From contig AUXH01000013.1 in assembly GCA_000482145.1 (NCBI GenBank), positions 17,103 through 81,102 of the forward strand: 64,000 nucleotides of DNA, written 5' to 3'. The notes beneath the pieces are model-generated. The model was not told the origin of the DNA. It was given only the letters and a program-made list of their open reading frames with translations, and ran no database searches. The number at the start of each line of letters is the position of its first letter. The first letter of the stretch is position 1. Source of the stretch: Strigomonas culicis (lineage: Eukaryota; Euglenozoa; Kinetoplastea; Trypanosomatida; Trypanosomatidae). Positions 17,001 to 26,588 of this stretch are shown one piece after another. The position numbers and the translations under genes were made by a program.

Positions 17001-17765
17001 AATGCAGGGATCATTCGCAGTGGGGTGGTGGTGATTGTCATAGGCAGCTAAAAGGGCCGCTTCCTTCTTGTGTGCGTGCGGCATGGCGTACGCAAACAAA
17101 AGTATAAAGTCCTCAGGAGACAGAAACGGCAGCACGCACCGGAGCTGCTCGGACTCCGACCGCTCGACCGCCGCGCCGTCCTCCAACAACAACCGCAGCT
17201 GCGCGTACAGGCGAATTAAGATTTGCTGCGGTCGCAACGCATTAAGAATCCCCATTTTGATAAAGTTATAGATAAAGGGCGACAGCGTGAAGGGGCTACG
17301 AACCACAGATGCACATGGGGCTTCCTGTTCACTTACGTTTTTCTTATCAACATTAGGAGTGTTACTCTTCTTACTTCCCATGGTCGTGAGATCAAACACG
17401 CCTACGAGGTCTAACACCTGGTCTTTATAGAAGGAAGCGGTTTGCACGGTGCCCTTCTCCGTCGCGGCGCCAGCTCCTGTCTGCATTTCCGATGCGTCAC
17501 TGCGATGATGCTGATGCTCGATCATCTTTTGAACCTCCTTTCGTAGCAAGTGCGAGTGCCTTTTAAACAACGACCAGTGCTTCTCCCTCAAATTGGTGTT
17601 CGGCGCCTGAGTATTACGGTTCGGGGTCGCGGCTGCCGTCGTCAGCAAGTGGTTCGTCGTATGCATAAAACGTGTGGACAGTGTGAGTACATTGTTATTA
17701 TTAGTATTAGCATTAGTATTAAGCTGCAGGAGAGGATATAGACTCACACATCTCTTGAAGAACAT
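14019..17765 (-). CDS. Large hypothetical protein with mitochondrial-type N-terminus
   Basis: A 1248-residue protein not recognised by family. The N-terminus (MFFKRCVSLYPLLQL, then Asn-rich, then STRFMHTTN) is basic and hydroxylated without acidic residues, as expected for a mitochondrial presequence. Most of the protein reads as helical-repeat-like segments, for example residues near HAQVVRALLELLAFYGEKQL and the stretch around LVAELYDFVLTHSA, with Asn/Thr-rich linkers. This would suit a pentatricopeptide-like or other organellar RNA-related scaffold, but I cannot assign repeats. About residues 980-1070 (VLDITRDWSQAQMARSLAKL, then RTYLISLNDYHAVLAME) look like a separate folded C-terminal domain; a PIN- or nuclease-like fold is possible but unproven. 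There is no transmembrane segment. The ATG at 17765 is the first in frame. Confidence 0.75.
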   Translation of the reverse strand: MFFKRCVSLYPLLQLNTNANTNNNNVLTLSTRFMHTTNHLLTTAAATPNRNTQAPNTNLREKHWSLFKRHSHLLRKEVQKMIEHQHHRSDASEMQTGAGAATEKGTVQTASFYKDQVLDLVGVFDLTTMGSKKSNTPNVDKKNVSEQEAPCASVVRSPFTLSPFIYNFIKMGILNALRPQQILIRLYAQLRLLLEDGAAVERSESEQLRCVLPFLSPEDFILLFAYAMPHAHKKEAALLAAYDNHHHPTANDPCIDYLSEHETFLQNDVQSWLGPCCEFLFSPPPPADATGKHHIPFNVETPQVNLYFDNAERHQLVRSRHAQVVRALLELLAFYGEKQLSRRIVLHLLETIEAQQQQHARADAPSMDTSFVKAAGPDSLWLLCACCLAAGEAAAAPTLLDLSGALAALHGPALRVHASAPPPHDETGAFEFAYMLLMRYTDIKRRHEQLARREEAGDPRAAAPSSQYDLFYAMPEEVFCFLIVLARALANGAVNHPPSRGGAVPSVSYKMERFQSLRTLFERLLLETAIGYRCHEDIPFLSFLTAGAHPAPQAAARRASFVSGGDLTRRVWLALVQALYTFEGAHVVADAEAPPTPTISTLVAELYDFVLTHSAEGVLHPRASQTAIHACLLQALGRPQLTTTTPDVPACRNVNKSRATSLFNTLQNPFEQSHRRGERAEELLLLPLLLAENNIVLNSNPTSPSTTSKHNNIPDVVQNIYLRMLNFVDQKFSISQSVFHFGASNMLLLSSVIQPYHPAKPAMYNAMYDVLDLASRASSTCSNPNYYYFAWRCLFLRFLICRAELNERFYNYFHKKEQTNTHKKRFPLKQRHSTAESDFAESVFASWLSETQTALSKIQPNRQLHTAHDEGPPLLLLELLHSMAQELASIKERLLLEFLGDPHPHIATVATYTHWIESCIRLLTTPTEQPHEATSSRNPYPSIWRLDAHGQPVAAENTTTTTDGMTHDPNPTASGTDHYVILRARTPLSVLDITRDWSQAQMARSLAKLKALVASDPQEEGKPRTYLISLNDYHAVLAMERYANQHECCLPTSASLSDLLERQNRMQLFIQDEHSPSSTASTSAHVRITHLDLETVFDLPLPLPSSSPLSSPLQHHTAPTHAQTGVGYNQFATQRWLEKWVHQYPASYVERCCFVLPDDHLRHASQTGSSPFFSDPPHNVHPLPAHVFLYENHLLRLLPLMTSLRTHLSAPDVLEGDAEAETPTPADSNGMKQRKHRFDLKDVFIDTK

Positions 17766-18039
17766 TTTTTTTTCCTTTTACTATTATTATTATTATTAGT
17801 TTCAACAACAAAAAAAGATTCTCTTTTTCTTCTTTTTAGAGGAGTTTATAAACAAAAAGAGGTAAGATGGAGAGGAGAACAGTAATGTATATCAACACAA
17901 TCTACGAAAGCCACAAAAAGAAAAGGAAAGCAGTATATGACACTCATTCCTAACAACAATACATTGGTATTCTACAGCAACAATGTATCCTATCAAATAC
18001 ACACACACATGCATACACACTCTCTCTCTCGCCGATGTG

Positions 18040-19032
18040 CTAGGACGGCGATGCCGGCACGATGACGGGCACCGCCTTGAGCGTGCGCGCGGTGCCCATG
18101 TACAGCAGCGGCGGCGGCACCGCCCGCAACCCCGCGAGCGCCGCGGCGACCGCTGGGGGATAAACATGCCGATTCGGCAGGACGCGGCAGACGGCGGCGC
18201 CGCAGCAGCCGCAGTCGCCCTTCGGCACGTAGTACCGCGCGCGCGTGTTCTCGTCGCGCAGCTGTCGCTCTGCCCACCGCCGCGCGCTCGGCCGCGCGCT
18301 GCGCACGCCTGACCCGCGCACCGCCACCAGGTCCCCCTCCACCGGGAGGCCGCGGCTCGCGGCCGCCGTCTCCGGCACGTAGGCAGACAGCCCCAGCGAC
18401 GGCCGCCGCGACACCGCCGGCGGCGGCGCGGCGGTGGCGGCAGCACCCGCCTGCGCCTGCGCGAAGACATCCATGGACACGGTGCGGACCGGCATGGGAG
18501 CGGTGATGGTGAGGGCGGCCGCGTCCGCGCGCAGCGCCGCGTAGTAGGGGTTCCAATAACGGTACGTGTAGGGGGCGGCGGCAGGCGCGGGAGATGCATG
18601 CTCACACAGCGGCGACGCGAAGAAGGGCCATCCCTGGCGGTGCGCGCCCGGCCCCTCACTGTAGACGTAGTCCAAATCAAAGCTGCTGAAGAGTGGAGAG
18701 GAGCAGCGCCGGCAGCAGTACAAATAATAACACGACGACGAAGGAGAAGAAGCGGAGGCATCCGCACCTGTGTGCGGTGTGGGCGGTTCACCCTCCAGAG
18801 GTGTGAAGGGTGGGTCCAGCAGCAGCGGGTTGGGGCCATCGGTGGGACGCGGTCGGCTCGCTTTGGTCTTCGCGGGGCCCGCTGCTGCCTCGACACCGCG
18901 CTTCCACCTGTTCAGGTTCTTCTGCAAGCCGGCGTGTGATGGCGCGCCGCTCGAGCGCATGGCGAACACAGCATGCAGAGAGGGGCGAGAGCCGAAATGG
19001 GTTGATGACGGAAAGGAAAAAAACCGAAGCAT
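18040..19032 (-). CDS. Hypothetical protein, 330 aa, possible mitochondrial protein
   Basis: The function is not recognised. The first 25 residues (MLRFFSFPSSTHFGSRPSL...) are basic, aromatic and lack acids, as in mitochondrial presequences. A second Met at residue 25 is an alternative start. The middle is Pro/Ala-rich. Two Cys groups stand out: CYYLYCCRRC near residue 104 and CGCCGAAVC near residue 275. They could bind metal, but their spacing matches no standard finger I know. The frame is supported by a predicted acceptor at 19121 (tract about 19127-19168) and by its position in the array. A competing frame (17892-18896) is Arg/Pro-rich and reads as a shadow. Confidence 0.65.
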   Translation of the reverse strand: MLRFFSFPSSTHFGSRPSLHAVFAMRSSGAPSHAGLQKNLNRWKRGVEAAAGPAKTKASRPRPTDGPNPLLLDPPFTPLEGEPPTPHTGADASASSPSSSCYYLYCCRRCSSPLFSSFDLDYVYSEGPGAHRQGWPFFASPLCEHASPAPAAAPYTYRYWNPYYAALRADAAALTITAPMPVRTVSMDVFAQAQAGAAATAAPPPAVSRRPSLGLSAYVPETAAASRGLPVEGDLVAVRGSGVRSARPSARRWAERQLRDENTRARYYVPKGDCGCCGAAVCRVLPNRHVYPPAVAAALAGLRAVPPPLLYMGTARTLKAVPVIVPASPS

Positions 19033-19490
19033 CTTCTTTTTTACTAATATGTATTAAAAGAGTTTAACTGTGAATAATAAAAGTAATAGTAGTAGATGGA
19101 GACGCGCCACTACACCTTTTCTACATAAGAAGGGAGAGGGGGGAAAAAAAAGGAGTAAGAAGAGATACGATATAGGAACTAAACATACATATATACATGT
19201 ACATAAAGAGCAAAGAGATGAATCGTCATATTCTGTCTTTCCAAACGATGATGTAACTCCGTGACTGTTTGTTTGTGTGCACTCTTTTTTTTAATAAATT
19301 AATTAAATGTACTAAATTAGTGTTGTGCTTTTTTCGTTAGTTGAACAATTAATACATATATACATATATATATACGGAAACGGAAAACCAAAGTAAGTGA
19401 CCAACCGCAAACAGAAACCGAAACACCGACGCCGTCCGTCAAAGAAGAACAAAAACTATTATTGTACTTTATTTCGTCCTCTCACCTTCT
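19033..19490. other. Spacer between the SRP14-like gene and the 330-aa gene
   Basis: No gene is seen. A purine-rich block (19127-19168) with AG at 19122-19121 fits the trans-splice site of the 330-residue gene. The remainder is AT-rich, with TA-rich runs near 19350-19375. Confidence 0.6.
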
Positions 19491-20663
19491 TTATTTCTTC
19501 TTTCCCTTTTTCTTTGCATTTTTGTTCTTCTGATTATTAGTGTTATTATTCGACCTATTGGCACTGGCGTCTGCATTCTCCTTCTCGTCCCTCTCCGCGG
19601 CCTTGGACAGATGCGTCATCTCCTTCTTCAACACGGCCACCAGATTATTCTTCACGTACAAAATGGACTTCGCCGAGCGCAGCACGCACGTCGATTTCTG
19701 TCCCTGGCTGTTGCGGGCGCGGATAATACACTTCGACGGCAAAATGTCGGTTTTCTGCACACGTACCGCATCGCCGCCCTCCGGCGCCGGCGACGACGTC
19801 GTCGCCGTCACCTCCGTTGCCTCCTCCACAATCGGAAAGTAATAGTTCCTCCCGTTCTGGGCTAGGAAGGCCTTCACGCTCTCCTCCAAGACGGCACCGC
19901 CGTCGGCGGCCGCGGCGGCGCCGGTGAGCAGCGGGTGGCGCAGCAGCATCTCTTCTTCCACCAACAGCCGCTCCCACTCCTTCTTCGCGACCACCGTCTG
20001 CTCCGGCGGCCGCGCACTCGCGGGCCGGTCGCCGCCGGTCACGACGGCGAGCAGCCGCGCACCGACCACGCCACCGCGCGTCAAGACGTCCGGCGGCGGC
20101 GCCGCCGATGAGGCAGACTTGCGCTTATTCAGAATCATATTCGCCGCGATGAGGAGCTGCTCGCGCAGATAGGTGCGACCCTCGTCGCTGACGTCCGCCG
20201 GGGCCACCGGTGCGAGCGCGTCGGACGGCGCGGGCTCCGGCATGTAGCCGACCTCCGCCGCCTGGGCGTAGGCACTCAGCACGTACGCTTTCGCGTCCGC
20301 AAGCCGCGCCAGGCGCTGCCGCACACTCCGCGCCTGGCGCGCGGCCGCGCGGCGCGCCACCACCGCCTGCCGCTTCGCCGCCTCCCCCGCCGACGCCAGC
20401 GTCGGTGCGGTTTTTTCCGAGAAGCCGCCCTTCAGCACAAACCAGATGGAGCCGCCGTTCTTGTTCTTCGCGCGGCGCGGCGCCGGGCCGGCTGGTGACC
20501 TCGCCGCGTGGTCCAGCTTCTCCTTCTTCGCGCTCCGCGCTTTGCTCTGGCGCACGGCGCGGTCCTCCGCGGCGACCGCCTTCGCCAGGTGGAAGAACTT
20601 TCCCACGTCGGACAAGAACTGCTTCTCGTCACGCAGCGGGCGGCAGCCACTGTTGCTCGCCAT
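19491..20663 (-). CDS. SRP14-like protein with a large internal insertion
   Basis: A 390-residue protein whose ends carry the elements of SRP14, the Alu-domain subunit of the signal recognition particle that slows elongation during ER targeting. In order: helix QFLSDVGKFFHLAKA (15-29), matching SRP14 helix 1 (FL..V..FF..A in yeast); strand GSIWFVLKGGF (71-81), like GSVYITLKKY; strand KCIIRARNSQGQK (311-323), like KCLLRATDGKK; strand STCVLRSAK (324-332); helix ILYVKNNLVAVLKKEMTHL (334-352), like the SRP14 F..Y...L...M..L helix; and a Lys-rich tail (about 379-390), typical of SRP14. Residues about 82-305 are an extra insertion, largely Ala/Arg-rich helix. Human SRP14 is 136 residues. Trypanosomatid SRP is reported to lack SRP9/14, so the match is unexpected. 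It is motif-level evidence; an unrelated fold is possible. Confidence 0.72.
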   Translation of the reverse strand: MASNSGCRPLRDEKQFLSDVGKFFHLAKAVAAEDRAVRQSKARSAKKEKLDHAARSPAGPAPRRAKNKNGGSIWFVLKGGFSEKTAPTLASAGEAAKRQAVVARRAAARQARSVRQRLARLADAKAYVLSAYAQAAEVGYMPEPAPSDALAPVAPADVSDEGRTYLREQLLIAANMILNKRKSASSAAPPPDVLTRGGVVGARLLAVVTGGDRPASARPPEQTVVAKKEWERLLVEEEMLLRHPLLTGAAAAADGGAVLEESVKAFLAQNGRNYYFPIVEEATEVTATTSSPAPEGGDAVRVQKTDILPSKCIIRARNSQGQKSTCVLRSAKSILYVKNNLVAVLKKEMTHLSKAAERDEKENADASANRSNNNTNNQKNKNAKKKGKKK

Positions 20664-20676
20664 GCTGTTGCTTTTT

Positions 20677-20702
20677 TATTTATTTATTTATTTATTTATT
20701 TT
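20677..20702. repeat. (TTTA)n microsatellite
   Basis: About six TTTA units immediately upstream of the SRP14-like start codon, inside its predicted 5' UTR. Confidence 0.9.
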
Positions 20703-20707
20703 TTTTA

Positions 20708-20770
20708 CTTTGCGATATAGAGACCACGTTCATGGGGTTTGAAAGGGAGGAAAGGAAGAAGGAAGAAAGA
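20708..20770 (-). promoter_or_regulatory. Predicted trans-splice acceptor for the SRP14-like gene
   Basis: A dense minus-strand pyrimidine tract (20741-20770) is followed by AG at 20709-20708, giving a leader of about 45 nt that contains the TTTA repeat. Confidence 0.5.
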
Positions 20771-21252
20771 TGCAAAGACACAAACACATGAAAATGATAA
20801 TAATGGAAGAGGAACAGATTATTATTACTATTATTACTACGACTAATATTGTTTTCTTTTTTTTTTTTAAGCAATACAAATTGTGTGTACTTATTAGTTT
20901 ATATGTTTTGATTAAACGGGTATGCATTATTATGATAAGTAGATTCAGTTGATGTTGTTATTCTCACCTTTTTGTTTTTGTTTTCAAAAACACAAAAAAA
21001 GAAAAAAGGAAATAAAACAAAGAAAATTAAAAAAGGCTTAAAAGCTTTTTTTACTATATTAATTCAGTTATTTATGTAGATAATGGTAAAATAGTTTCAG
21101 TAATGATGTGAGGAAGAATCGGTTAAGAGTATAACACTGAACAGCAAAGGAATGAAAACAAGGAGAAGGGGGGAAGAAAAGAAAAAGAAAAAGAAAAAGA
21201 AAGTACATTTTTTGTTTTATTTGTTTTGTTTTGTTTTTTTTCGCATGTATCG

Positions 21253-24200
21253 CTAAGTCTGAATGAACCGCAGTATACTTTGTTGAATGATCAACACTAA
21301 ATTTTTGAACTTTGTCTTGGCACTCAGTCCTAGTCGGATATTATTGTTATTAGTTGTATTCCCGACCGACAGAAGCAGCACAATCATCTCCTTCACATGG
21401 GCATCAATCTGCTGCATAGCCTCACCGATGGCATTCGGGCCTGCAGCCGCAAAGGCCCCACTAAGTCGCTCCATGATGATTTTGTTATACACAATATCGT
21501 AAAACACGTTCTGCAAATCTCCAATCTTGTTAGGATTTGCGCCATCACTCGTAGGCTGCTGCTGCTGCTGGATGTAGCAAACAGCAATGTTCTGACACAC
21601 ATTCCCAATCTCGCCGAGCAACAGAAAGTTCTTCGCATCGCTCACGTCAAACGTGAAGCGGTACGCGTGCGGGCCCGCCGGCAGCGCGCTCGCGGACGCA
21701 CTCGTCGCCTGATCCGGCGCCTCCATGTAAAACAGCAAGTTGAACATCTGAAACGGCAGGTGGTAGACAATGAACTCCTGCATAAAGTAAGTATAGTTGC
21801 TGACCGCCGCCGCCTCCGCCGCGGCGTCGCGCGCGTGTGGCGCGGCGGCGGTGCCATCCGGCGGCAGCAGCGACCGCGGCGGCTGCGTGTGTAGGGTGCG
21901 CACGAGCGTCTGCAGTGCGGACTTGCCAATCTCCAGGTCGGCGGGCAGCAGCAGCGACAGCAGACACTCGTTGAGTATTTCCGCAAACACGGTGCGCTTC
22001 GCCTTGTCGGCGGCGTCCGCCTCCGCTCCGGACGCGCCGCGGAGGTACCACAAGACGTTGTTCAGCAGGCCATGCGGGTTCGGCTGGGGGATCAGATTAC
22101 ACAGCTGGAAGAGAAGGAGGATGTAGCACTTGTAGGACTCCGCCAACTCGCGGCCCTCATCGCTCAGCACGTTCAGCTGCGGCAGCACGGTGAGAAAGCT
22201 GGAGAGCGGTCCGTCCGCGCCGGACGCGGCGGCCGCCGACGGAGGCGCCCAAGACACCAGCAGCAGACGCTCCAGGGAGCTCACCCCATGCAGCTTCTCA
22301 AACAGCGCGGACGTGTAACTCTCCAAAAAGACGATATTCGCGTTCGTGTTGCTGCAATCGGTATTGGCGGACACCATTAACAGCTTCGGAAGGGTCTGTG
22401 TGGTCAGGCGTATGAGCTTCGTCAGCTCCGGAACGGACTGAATGCAGTAGAAGAGCATCTGAGAGAGAAAATAAAAAAAGCCGTCGTTGCCGTTCGGATT
22501 CGCAGTTGAATTAGTGTTCGTCAGGAAGGGAATCATTTGCTGAAAGTACGCGAAGAAGATGTCGCGAAGAAGGATTTGCGTGACGACAATGTTCGACAGC
22601 GCGCGCAGGTGACCCGGTGTGTGGCTCTCTTTTTTATCACTGAAGAATAAAAACAACACTTTTGTCGTGACGTGCTCCTGGATAAGCCCTCCTATTTTCG
22701 CATTCAGCACACTCTTCAACTGACTGTACAAGACTTGATTCGAGCTATAATTTGCATTATTATTGTTATTGGTCGTGTTTGTTTGACTGTTATTAATGTT
22801 CGTGTTGTTATGGAAGCCCTTCAAACAGGCAGTGAGGGCGCCTAGGTGGCCACACAAGGTTTGTATGTAATCCATGCTCGCGTTGCCATTCTGCGCATTC
22901 GATAAAGCATCCAGTGTCACACTTAAAGGCTCGATCATGGATCTCAGATAGAGCAGCGTCTTGAGCTCCATGCTGTTGTCGACCAGACAGTCTAGATTAG
23001 TCGTATTGTTATTACTATGGTGTTGAAATAACATTTGAACATCATTCTGAAACAAAATGGAGATCAAAACACCGACAGACTCGAACAGCTCTTTCCGATC
23101 CGCTTCCGAGAAGAGCGCCGGATGCGGCGCTGCCGCACCGGCCTGCGACGACGGGCACATAAGCGCCAACAAGGCCTCCAGCATCGGCTCCGCGAAGGGC
23201 AGCAGCTCCAGCCGCAGCTCGGAGATGAAGTGTTGAAAGTAGTAACAGATACGGGACCGCGTCTTGGCGTTCACCGCGTTCTGAATCCCGACGGGCGACA
23301 GCAGGAACTTCTCGAGTAGAACCGAGACAGCCTGGTTGGCCTGCTGCGGCCGCTGCTTTTGAAAGCGGAAGAAGAGTGCGTAGCGGTCCATGACCTCGAA
23401 GAAGCTGACGTGGACTGCGGGACTGTTTGCGTAGTACTGCAGTACGGGAGAGCATAGCAAGGCCTCGATGAGATGATTCACAAAGGACGTCATGTACTCC
23501 ACCTGCGGATTATTATTATTATTACTATTGCTATTGTTGTAAAGTGTATCTAAACGGAAGGACTCGCCCATTTCGTAGACGTAGCGGAGAACGGCCTCCG
23601 CATCGTCGTCCGTGATCCTGTGGCCCTGCTGATTCTGCTCCGGCGGCTGGCTGACGAAGTGCACGAGCTCATTCACCTTCATCTGGACGTGATCCCGGAC
23701 AAAGTTGATCGCGGCGCTGGTCGCACTGCTCTGTGTATTCATCCTCCGAAAGATGGTACGCAGGAGCTGATAGTACAGTTTACGGACCTCTACGACGCTC
23801 TCATTGTTCTCCCAGTAAAGCTCATTAATGTACTTATTAATATACTTGATCCGCGTCAGCTGAAACGACTTTTCAATCAGTAGCTGCAACTCCTCGTCCG
23901 TGAGGAGCATACAATTATTATTATTGTTGTTGAAAGCAGATCCATTCGCCGCCGCGGCCGGCGCCGAGGCGGCCGACGGCTGCAGCACCGCAGCGATGGT
24001 CGTGTTCTTGATGTAGTTTTGGAAAAACGTCAAGAAGTGCTCTGTGGAGGTCAACGCGTGTAGGGGGTAAAGGAGGATGAGAATGACGTACGCGCTGCGA
24101 TGCAGCACGTAGTTGATGTTCTGCAAGAGATCCAGCGACAGCGCGGACAGGGGGATATCTGGGATGACATAACTGCTACTCGTGGCACTACTCAGCTGCT

Positions 24201-24889
24201 GCTGTATACCATTATGATTCGTATCCCTCGATGTGTAGAGGTTTGTGAGGGTCTCCAACAGCGCCAGGAGCTGCTCCGCCATGACCGACGCAAACTTGCA
24301 GAGCGTTTGAAAGTACGTGAAGAGGCTGTTCGTGGTGCCACTCGCGGGCCCGGCATCCAACGTGTCGAGCGCGGCGCAGGCCATGCGCTCATTCGCTGGC
24401 AGACCGGCTTGGCCGGCGCACAGCACATTCGCCTCAAACCGGTCCACCATGTTGTACGGAATGCGCAGCGACCACAGACCGTCGAACGTAATGCAGCTCG
24501 AGTTGCTCTCCGTAAGCTCCGCGGTGAGGGCCGCGTCGCCGCCGCCAGACGGAGACCCGCCGCCAAATCCGTTCGGCGCTGCGAAGAGCGGCGATGCCGC
24601 CGCGGCCGCGGACGACAGCGCCATAAGCCGCTGCTGCTGCAGGAACTCAAAGACGAGCTCCGGCAGCCGCGCCTCCAGCCGAAAGGCACCCATCGTCTCC
24701 ACCTTGAGCCCGGGCTGCTGCTTCTTTTGCGCGAGCGCGACGAGGCAGCAGAGCGCTGGCGCCTGTAGGTCCGAGACCGCGCCCGCCGCGGCCGCCTGTG
24801 CGTGGGGCTTGTACAGCGGCTGCAGTGACGGCGGCGGCGCGTGGCCGGAGGGCGTCTGCGCGAGGGTGTAAAAGAGCTCAATCCAGTTC

Positions 24890-24926
<37 letters not shown>

Positions 24927-26127
24927 TGGTATTGGTGTTGTTCGTATTAATATTCAGTGTCGGTATTAAGAGCGAGACGTCAATCCACTCAATGTAGTTT
25001 TGCAGAATCTGCAGTGTCAACACACCATTCTCCACCGTCTTAGCGGTGCTGAGGCTCGGCGCCAGACACGAGCCACCGTGGCGGGGCGGGGATGCGGCGG
25101 CGGCAGCACCAGCAGCAGCACCCGCAGCTGTGTTTAGAATCGCATAAAACACACGCAGTGTATCGGCCATCACACCCTCGCGGACATAATCCTTCAGCAG
25201 GTTCATCACCACCGTCGAGCTGCTACTACTACTCGTCGCATTACTCATCGACATGGGCATGGCTGGATTAGCATTATTGTTATTATTACTAGTATTGGTG
25301 TTGCTATGATTATTGTTATTATTATTCAGCTTTCGCTCCGCAGCATCCCGACCTAATTCTTCATGCAAGTATTCAAAAATGCGCAGATAGTAAAGAATGG
25401 AGAGCTCCTGATGGAGGTCACTGATGCGGTGGCCTTGCGGCGGCGGTGAGTTGCTTCCATTGTTCGCGTTGGTCGAGAAGCCCAAGTTTGTCGTTCGACG
25501 GAGTAACTCCAACAGGTCGTTGAAAAAAATGGACCAGTAGGGAACAAGGCCAAAGGTAAACAGCGTCTGGGTCATCAGCTGCGCATGCTTATTAATGATG
25601 TACTCCGTTCGGTTGATACGGTAGGCATTACTATTTGTCAGATGATTACTGCTCATCAAACCACTTGTCGACGGCGCAGCGCTGTTTTTCAAGATGCGCC
25701 CGCTGGTTAAGTAGCGGAAGATAAACGGAAAGATGTTCTGATAGATCGCCTCGAGCTGTGCCATCACGGCAGCCTCCTGCGCCGCGGGGTGCGCGCTGCT
25801 GGAGGTGGCCGGGTGGCTCGGGAGGACGGACTGCGCGATCTGCGGAAGGTGCAGAAGAATGGTGTTCAACGCCCAGAACAAACGAATGTCGTTCTCGCTT
25901 TGGCTGTGCGGCTGCTGCGGCCCCTCATCCCCCTCATCCACATGGTCGATGCTTTCGTTATTCAGAATGTGGAAGCTCAGGTTAAGACCCTCCGAGCTAC
26001 TCTGGAGAGACAGTAAAAAGCGCTCGGCATCCACCCGCGCGGCCGCTGTCATCTGCGCAGGATCAAAGTGGTGCGTGATGTAAAGCGCCTGCGTGAAGAA
26101 CTCCAGCGTCGTCGCGGGGGCAGACAT
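21253..26127 (-). CDS. XPOT: Exportin-T (tRNA nuclear export receptor, karyopherin)
   Basis: A 1624-residue HEAT-repeat karyopherin that exports tRNA with Ran-GTP. Around residues 170-210 the segment YIINKHAQLMTQTLF...FFNDLLELL matches the exportin-1-like motif (KxAQLx...W..FF.DLL) shared by XPOT/Los1. Around residues 890-960 the block SFFEVMDRYALFF, then AKTRSRICYYFQHFIS, then FAEPMLEALLALM follows the human XPOT order (FFETVVRYEKFF, KVRSRTAYLFSRFVK, FIEDILNRIQDLL). A later FSEADRKELFESVGVLISI matches the same family. Human XPOT is 962 residues; the extra length is mostly Asn/Ser/Ala-rich insertions, including an Asn10 run near 24891-24922. Poor matches to exportin-1 or exportin-5 in the mid-block favour XPOT. 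Two AGs lie very close to the ATG, so the trans-splice site is ambiguous. Confidence 0.83.
24891..24922. repeat. Coding ATT repeat (Asn run) in exportin-T
   Basis: An ATT run on the plus strand is read as consecutive AAT (Asn) codons in exportin-T. Shorter Asn runs occur elsewhere in the gene. Confidence 0.9.
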
Positions 26128-26588
26128 GGCGCTAGGTACTAAGGAAAGGGTGGCGGGAGGTCGACAGTAACTATATAAGAATGATCAATAAGTAAACAAA
26201 TAAATGAAAAAAAAAACTAAAAAATAACTTTTGATTTCTTGATTCTTCCTTTCTTTGCTAGTAAAATGATTCGTTTTTTTTTACGTTTTTTTTCACGTTC
26301 TTCTAGAAGTTATACCAATGCTAATTGAAATGAAGTGAAAGAGGGAAAAGATGAAAAAGGGAGAGAGACGACATGAAGCACACACACGAAAAGAAAAGAA
26401 AAATATTTACACATGATAGAGAATACACTTCATGTAATATGTAGGTTGTATGAAACTATGCTTTTATTGTTGTTGTTTAGCTTTGCTTGTTTGTATCTCT
26501 GTCAGATTATTTGATTGCGTTAGCTGTTATTCACACACACTACAAAAATGAAAAAAAAACGAAACTCCATACACCCCCACCCGGTCGC
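26128..26588. other. Spacer between ATM and exportin-T
   Basis: No gene is seen. Purine-rich stretches at 26141-26160 and 26340-26400 are candidate processing signals. T-rich runs lie near 26270-26300. Confidence 0.6.

Larger units (their letters stand above)
20664..21252. other. Spacer between exportin-T and the SRP14-like gene
   Basis: No gene is seen. It carries the SRP14-like leader and acceptor, plus AT-rich homopolymers and a GAAAAA-type repeat near 21175-21205 close to the exportin stop. Confidence 0.6.

Noticed and set aside
17892..18896. 334-codon minus-strand frame overlapping the 330-residue gene
   Set aside because: Almost entirely Arg/Pro/Ser. It overlaps the chosen frame by more than 800 bases and lacks a presequence or balanced composition.
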